Shown piece by piece: positions 7,335 through 10,362 of a stretch of 10,362 nt of DNA. The position numbers were made by a program, and so were the translations under genes. A model generated the notes under the pieces. It saw only the letters and a program-made list of their open reading frames with translations, ran no database searches and was not told the DNA's origin. Positions within the stretch are counted from its first letter, which is position 1. Each line of letters opens with the position of its first letter. This DNA is from Lachnospiraceae bacterium. Lineage in GTDB: Bacteria; Bacillota; Clostridia; Lachnospirales; Lachnospiraceae. The DNA lies in contig CAAGRP010000265.1 of assembly GCA_900772685.1 (NCBI GenBank), positions 1 through 10,362 of the forward strand. The letters are read 5' to 3'.

Positions 7335-9173
7335 ATGTTAGAAAAGAGAGAAGATATTAGGAACGTAGCCATTATAGCTCACGTTGACCATGGTAAGACC
7401 ACACTTGTAGACGGACTGCTTAGACAAAGCGGAGTTTTCAGAGAAAACCAGGAAGTACAGGAAAGGGTTATGGACTCTAACGATATCGAGAGAGAAAGAG
7501 GCATAACTATACTTTCAAAAAACACCGCGGTTTTTTATAAAAACACAAAGATCAATATTATAGATACACCCGGACATGCCGATTTCGGAGGCGAGGTAGA
7601 GCGTGTACTTAAGATGGTAAACGGAGTAATACTTCTTGTAGATGCCTTCGAGGGTGCTATGCCGCAGACAAAATTCGTATTAAAGAAAGCCCTTGAGATG
7701 GATCTTAAGGTTATCGTATGCATCAACAAGATCGACAGGCCTGAGGCCAGACCGACAGAGGTAGTTGATGAGGTTCTAGAGCTTCTTATGGACCTTGACG
7801 CATCCGATGAACAGCTTGACTGTCCGTTCCTTTATGCATCTGCAAAGAAGGGACATGCAATGCTGGATCTGAATGATACACCACAGGATATGACACCTCT
7901 TTTTGAGGCAATCCTTAAATATATCCCTGCTCCGGAGGGCGACCCTGATGCAGGTACACAGATGCTTATAAGCACAATAGATTACAATGAGTATGTCGGA
8001 AGGATAGGTGTCGGAAAGATCGACAACGGAAGGCTTGCTGTTAATCAGGAAGTTATGTTGATGAACCATCACGACCCGTCTAAGAAAAAGAAGGTTAAGA
8101 TAAGCAAGCTCTACGAGTTTGAAGGCCTTGAAAAAGTTGAAGTAAAGGAAGCAAATATCGGATCGATAGTTGCAATATCAGGTATTCCGGATATACATAT
8201 AGGAGATACGCTCTGCGACCCTGATTGCCCGGTTCCGATCCCGTTCCAGAAGATTTCAGAGCCTACTATTTCAATGAACTTCTGCGTAAACGATTCACCG
8301 CTTGCGGGAAGAGAAGGTAAGTTCGTTACATCAAGACATATAAGGGACAGGCTTTTCAGAGAGCTGAATACCGATGTCAGCCTTAGAGTAGAGGAAACAG
8401 AGTCAGCCGACTGCTTCAAGGTTTCGGGACGTGGAGAACTCCATCTTTCGGTACTTATCGAGAACATGAGAAGAGAGGGTTACGAATTTGCCGTAAGCAA
8501 GGCAGAGGTTATCTATAAGACCGATGAAAGAGGCAGAAAGCTCGAGCCTATGGAGCTTGCATATATAGATGTAGCCGAAGAGTTCTCCGGCTCGGTTATA
8601 CAGAAACTCAGTGAACGTAAGGGTGAGCTCAACGGAATGAGCCTCGGAAGCGACGGTTCTACAAGACTTGAATTCTCGATACCGGCAAGAGGTCTTATCG
8701 GTTTCAGAGGAAACTTCCTTACCATGACAAAGGGAACAGGCATAATAAATACCATCTTTGACGGATATGCACCTTTCAAGGGAGAGATAGCCTTCAGAAA
8801 ACAGGGATCCCTTATTGCCTTCGAAACCGGAGAGGCAGTAACATACGGACTTTTCCAGGCTCAGCAGAGAGGTACTCTTTTCATAGGACCCGGAGAGAAG
8901 GTTTACGGCGGAATGGTCATAGGCCAGAACGGAAAGGCTGAAGATATAGAGCTGAACGTATGTAAGACGAAACATCTTACAAACACCAGATCGTCATCAG
9001 CGGATGAGGCACTTACGCTTACACCGCCGAGGATACTTTCACTTGAGCAGGCGCTGGAGTTTATAGATAATGATGAGCTTCTTGAGGTTACACCTGAGAA
9101 TATCAGGATACGTAAGAAGGAGCTTGATCCAAGGCTCAGAAAAAGAGCTATGATAGCGAAGAATAATTCTTGA
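7335..9173 (+). CDS. typA: TypA/BipA, ribosome-associated translational GTPase
   Basis: TypA/BipA is an EF-G-like GTPase that binds the ribosome and helps 50S assembly and growth under stress such as cold. The product is 612 aa, close to the family norm. The GTPase motifs are complete: G1 AHVDHGKT (15-22), G2 ERGITI (54-59), G3 DTPGH (77-81), G4 NKID (131-134) and G5 SAK (169-171). Later EF-G-like domains include GRGELHLSVLIENMRREGYE. The family-specific C-terminal domain shows GLIGFRGNFLTMTKGTGI, then KTKHLTNTRSSSADEAL, and ends DPRLRKRAMI. AAGGAG lies 7 nt before the ATG. A long hairpin with a T8 tract 12 nt downstream may terminate it. No anomalies. Confidence 0.98.
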   Translation: MLEKREDIRNVAIIAHVDHGKTTLVDGLLRQSGVFRENQEVQERVMDSNDIERERGITILSKNTAVFYKNTKINIIDTPGHADFGGEVERVLKMVNGVILLVDAFEGAMPQTKFVLKKALEMDLKVIVCINKIDRPEARPTEVVDEVLELLMDLDASDEQLDCPFLYASAKKGHAMLDLNDTPQDMTPLFEAILKYIPAPEGDPDAGTQMLISTIDYNEYVGRIGVGKIDNGRLAVNQEVMLMNHHDPSKKKKVKISKLYEFEGLEKVEVKEANIGSIVAISGIPDIHIGDTLCDPDCPVPIPFQKISEPTISMNFCVNDSPLAGREGKFVTSRHIRDRLFRELNTDVSLRVEETESADCFKVSGRGELHLSVLIENMRREGYEFAVSKAEVIYKTDERGRKLEPMELAYIDVAEEFSGSVIQKLSERKGELNGMSLGSDGSTRLEFSIPARGLIGFRGNFLTMTKGTGIINTIFDGYAPFKGEIAFRKQGSLIAFETGEAVTYGLFQAQQRGTLFIGPGEKVYGGMVIGQNGKAEDIELNVCKTKHLTNTRSSSADEALTLTPPRILSLEQALEFIDNDELLEVTPENIRIRKKELDPRLRKRAMIAKNNS

Positions 9174-9184
9174 GATTAGATATT

Positions 9185-9312
9185 AAAAAACATATTCACA
9201 TGAGACCGTTGGCACTTAGTCCTCACGCAGCGGTACTAAATTCACACAACACTTCGTGAGTGTTCATTAAGTACCGGCGTTGCGGATGTCTCATGTTGAA
9301 TATGTTTTTTTT
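9185..9312. terminator. Long imperfect hairpin with T8 tail after typA (terminator or MITE-like element)
   Basis: The left arm (9185-9206, A6 then CATATTCACATGAGAC) pairs with the right arm (9288-9312, GTCTCATGTTGAATATG then T8). The pairing covers about 22 bp with a single bulge. Nested inside are GGTACT/AGTACC (9232-9237 with 9270-9275) and AACACT/AGTGTT (9248-9253 with 9259-9264). As RNA it would be a large stem-loop ending in Us, 12 nt after the typA stop, so it is a good terminator candidate. The A6 start and T8 end would let it work from both sides. It also looks like a small non-coding element with terminal inverted repeats, but I see no target-site duplication. Confidence 0.65.
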
Positions 9313-9365
9313 ACTCTAAGTTGCAGAAAATTATTATTCGCTATGGAGTGAGGTGCGGGTAGAAA
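9243..9365 (+). repeat. Repeat unit 1 (H'-A)
   Basis: The first unit is part of the long hairpin after typA. The entry hairpin AACACT/AGTGTT is at 9248-9264, the first constant block ends at GGATGT (9284-9289), insert A is about 9290-9328, and the second block runs to about 9360. It alone has a left arm that pairs with insert A. It is followed by element D. Its second block reads ATTATTATTCG where the others have ATTATTTTCG. Confidence 0.8.
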
Positions 9366-9391
9366 GACGGTACTGTACAAATAAACTATAC
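9366..9391 (+). repeat. Element D, copy 1 (26 bp)
   Basis: It begins GACGGTACTGTACAAATA and matches 9837-9862 at 24 of 26 positions. Both copies directly follow the GGGTAGAA end of a unit, where other units continue into the next H entry. It marks an alternative exit from the repeat. Confidence 0.75.
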
Positions 9392-9438
9392 AAAAAGTCC
9401 ATATAAAAAAGACTACACAAAAAGGTTATACAAAAAAA
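9385..9438 (+). repeat. Degenerate 13-14 bp tandem repeat
   Basis: Four successive imperfect units: ACTATACAAAAAG (9385-9397), TCCATATAAAAAAG (9398-9411), ACTACACAAAAAG (9412-9424) and GTTATACAAAAAA (9425-9437). They fill the gap between the end of D and the E entry of unit 2. The equivalent gap after the second D has different sequence. Confidence 0.5.
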
Positions 9439-9584
9439 CTACTGCAATTGAGCAGCAGTCTTCATCAAGACATATATTTTTATAAGTACCGACGTTGCAG
9501 ATGTTCCCTCCGGAAATATGCTTCTGCTTTTTTTGTAGTCGTCTTAAGAATTATTTTCACTATGGAGTAAGGTGCGGGCAGAAG
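9438..9584 (+). repeat. Repeat unit 2 (E-B)
   Basis: It opens with entry E (ACTACTGCAATTGAG..., containing a 5-bp stem ACTGC/GCAGT and a T-rich run) instead of the H hairpin. It joins the first constant block at TAAGTACCG (about 9482) and carries insert B at 9505-9548. Its second block has small changes (TTCACTATGGAGTAAGG). It matches unit 5 closely. Confidence 0.8.
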
Positions 9585-9706
9585 AACACACAACACTTCG
9601 TAAGTGTCATTAAGTACCGGCGTTGCGGATGTCTCATGTTGAATATGTTTTTTTACTCTAAGTTGCAGAAAATTATTTTCGCTATGGTGTGAGGTGCGGG
9701 CAGGAG
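9585..9706 (+). repeat. Repeat unit 3 (H-A)
   Basis: Entry H begins AACACACAACACTTCG. Its hairpin right arm is altered (AGTGTC, one T fewer than in other copies). Insert A is at 9633-9670 with a T7 tract. It passes directly into unit 4 without a spacer. Confidence 0.82.
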
Positions 9707-9836
9707 AACACACAACACTTCGTGAGTGTTCATTAAGTACCGGCGCTGCGGATGTTCCCTCCGGAAATATACTTCTGCTTTTTTTTGTAGTTGTCTTAAG
9801 AATTATTTTCGCTATGGTGTGAGGTGTGGGTAGAAG
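9707..9836 (+). repeat. Repeat unit 4 (H-B)
   Basis: Same entry H as units 3 and 6 but carrying insert B (9756-9800) in place of A. It shows that inserts A and B swap between identical flanks. The hairpin AACACT/AGTGTT is at 9714-9730. It ends GGTGTGGGTAGAAG and is followed by the second element D. Confidence 0.82.
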
Positions 9837-9862
9837 GACGGCACTGTACAAATAGACTATAC
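9837..9862 (+). repeat. Element D, copy 2 (26 bp)
   Basis: It begins GACGGCACTGTACAAATA and differs from copy 1 at two positions. It follows unit 4 and leads into unique sequence. Confidence 0.75.
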
Positions 9863-9897
9863 TGTTCCAATATGCCCTACGGTGCAGTATTGTTTTT
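9859..9897 (+). terminator. Weak terminator-like hairpin at the end of element D
   Basis: ATACTG (9859-9864) and CAGTAT (9885-9890) form a 6-bp stem over a 20-nt loop, with two further C-G pairs possible inside. TG and then T5 (9893-9897) follow. The long loop makes it a weak candidate. Confidence 0.3.
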
Positions 9898-10081
9898 ATT
9901 TATGCTGACTGTATTTGAAGACCTTTATTCAAAATGTTTATGCTTGCATTGGTAAACATCATTTAAAAATTTAATACAAGGATACTTTCTTACATCTTCA
10001 ATTATTTGCGTAAATTCGATGGAAGTGTCTTATATCCTCATAGCTAAAGCAAGGGATTCTACGACACACTGGATAAAAAGG
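9863..10081. other. Unique non-coding spacer between repeat clusters
   Basis: These 219 bases lie between the second D and the second E entry and show no repeat relationship to the rest of the array. The longest open stretches are short and lack ribosome sites. Two inverted repeats lie side by side: TTTGAA/TTCAAA (9914-9919 with 9928-9933) and ATGTTTA/TAAACAT (9934-9940 with 9953-9959, perfect 7 bp). I see no gene remnant that I can name. Confidence 0.5.
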
Positions 10082-10227
10082 ACTACTGCAATTGAGTAGC
10101 AGTTTTCATCAAGACATATTTTTTTATAAGTACCGACGTTGCGGATGTTCCCTCCGGAAATATACTTCTGCTTTTTTGTAGTCGTCTAAAGGATTATTTT
10201 CGCTATGGAGTGAGGTGCGGGCAGGAG
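10082..10227 (+). repeat. Repeat unit 5 (E-B)
   Basis: A second copy of the E-B unit, 644 bp downstream of unit 2. Entry E has the stem ACTGC/GCAGT (10085-10089 with 10099-10103) and a T7 run. Insert B starts at 10149 with a T6 tract, and its end reads CTAAAGGATTATT where unit 2 has CTTAAGAATTATT. Confidence 0.8.
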
Positions 10228-10351
10228 AACACACAACACTTCGTGAGTGTTCATTAAGTACCGGCGCTGCGGATGTCTCATGTTGAATATGTTTTTTTTA
10301 CTCTAAGTTGCAGAAAATTATTTTCGCTATGGTGTGAGGTGCGGGCAGGAG
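10228..10351 (+). repeat. Repeat unit 6 (H-A)
   Basis: Entry H with the intact hairpin AACACT/AGTGTT (10235-10251), first block ending GGATGT at 10276, insert A from 10277 with T8, and second block to 10351. It follows unit 5 in the same order as unit 3 follows unit 2. Confidence 0.82.
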
Positions 10352-10362
10352 AACACACAACA
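10352..10362 (+). repeat. Repeat unit 7 (start of entry H, cut by window end)
   Basis: The last 11 bases, AACACACAACA, are the first bases of another H entry, so the array continues beyond the window. Confidence 0.7.

Larger units (their letters stand above)
9174..10362. repeat. Gene-free array of mosaic modular repeats
   Basis: About 1.19 kb without a credible gene. Six complete repeat units of roughly 120-150 bp and the start of a seventh share two constant blocks: TAAGTACCG[G/A]CG[T/C]TGCGGATGT, and AATTATTTTCGCTATGG followed by [A/T]GTGAGGTGCGGG. Between the blocks sits either insert A (about 39 bp, beginning CTCATGTTGAATATG) or insert B (about 44 bp, beginning TCCCTCCGGAAATAT), each with a T6-T8 tract. 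Before the first block is either entry H (a short hairpin) or entry E. After the second block comes either another H or element D. The order is H'A-D, gap, EB-HA-HB-D, gap, EB-HA-H. There is no transposase and no CRISPR architecture. The array runs out of the window. Confidence 0.85.

Noticed and set aside
8403..8975. 190-codon antisense frame within typA
   Set aside because: A shadow of typA codon structure. The sense frame is complete and strongly conserved.
9495..9692. 65-codon open frame on the plus strand inside the repeat array
   Set aside because: It crosses two repeat units, lacks a Shine-Dalgarno site, and has no protein-like composition.
9480..9851. 123-codon open frame on the minus strand inside the repeat array
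   Set aside because: It is made entirely of the repeat units read backwards. The peptide repeats with the DNA, there is no ribosome site, and the other units are not kept in frame.
9902..9955. 17-codon peptide frame in the unique spacer
   Set aside because: No ribosome binding site and too short to support from sequence.
9174..10362. CRISPR array
   Set aside because: The units are 120-150 bp and mosaic, often directly abutting without unique spacers, and no cas genes are nearby.
9174..10362. Insertion sequence or integron cassette array
   Set aside because: No transposase or integrase, no cassette genes, and no convincing target-site duplication around 9185-9312.

Overview
The window looks like ordinary chromosome from a Clostridia-type Firmicute, most likely a Lachnospiraceae member. 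Four things point there: a Firmicutes-type MurG and a short Bacillus/Clostridium-type glucose-6-phosphate isomerase; purine-rich Shine-Dalgarno sites (AAGGAG, GGAGG) 5-7 nt before most starts; AGA/ATA-rich codon use; and small proteins (87 and 138 aa) of the kind seen in gut Lachnospiraceae. The taxonomic call is inference, because no rRNA is present.

Layout. 1-632 (-) is the N-terminal 60% of murG, cut by the window edge. 633-904 is a divergent regulatory gap with two candidate pgi promoters and two inverted repeats. 905-4830 (+) is a compact apparent operon: pgi, an 87-aa unknown, and a 761-aa aconitase-superfamily hydratase. 4831-5310 (-) is rlmH, tail to tail with the hydratase and with no spacer. 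5311-5440 is a compact divergent promoter region with a perfect 16-bp palindrome. 5441-5857 (+) is a 138-aa protein of unknown function, followed by a terminator-like hairpin. 5917-7290 (+) is radA and 7335-9173 (+) is typA/bipA, which has its own extended -10 promoter.

9174-10362 has no credible gene. It is an array of mosaic repeats. A long hairpin ending in T8 follows typA, and then come five more complete units plus a sixth cut by the window end. Constant blocks (TAAGTACCG..GGATGT and AATTATTTTCGCTATGG..GGTGCGGG) flank one of two alternative inserts of about 40 bp (A or B). The units begin with one of two entry sequences (E or H), and a unit is followed either by the next H or by a 26-bp element (D). 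A segment of about 280 bp (E-B-H-A) occurs twice, 644 bp apart.

Biology. The genes are housekeeping: cell-wall lipid II synthesis (MurG), glycolysis (Pgi), an Fe-S hydratase of unproven substrate, 23S rRNA methylation (RlmH), DNA recombination and repair (RadA) and a ribosome-associated GTPase (TypA/BipA). No defence, phage or secondary-metabolite system is visible. The part least explained by known features is the modular repeat array downstream of typA.
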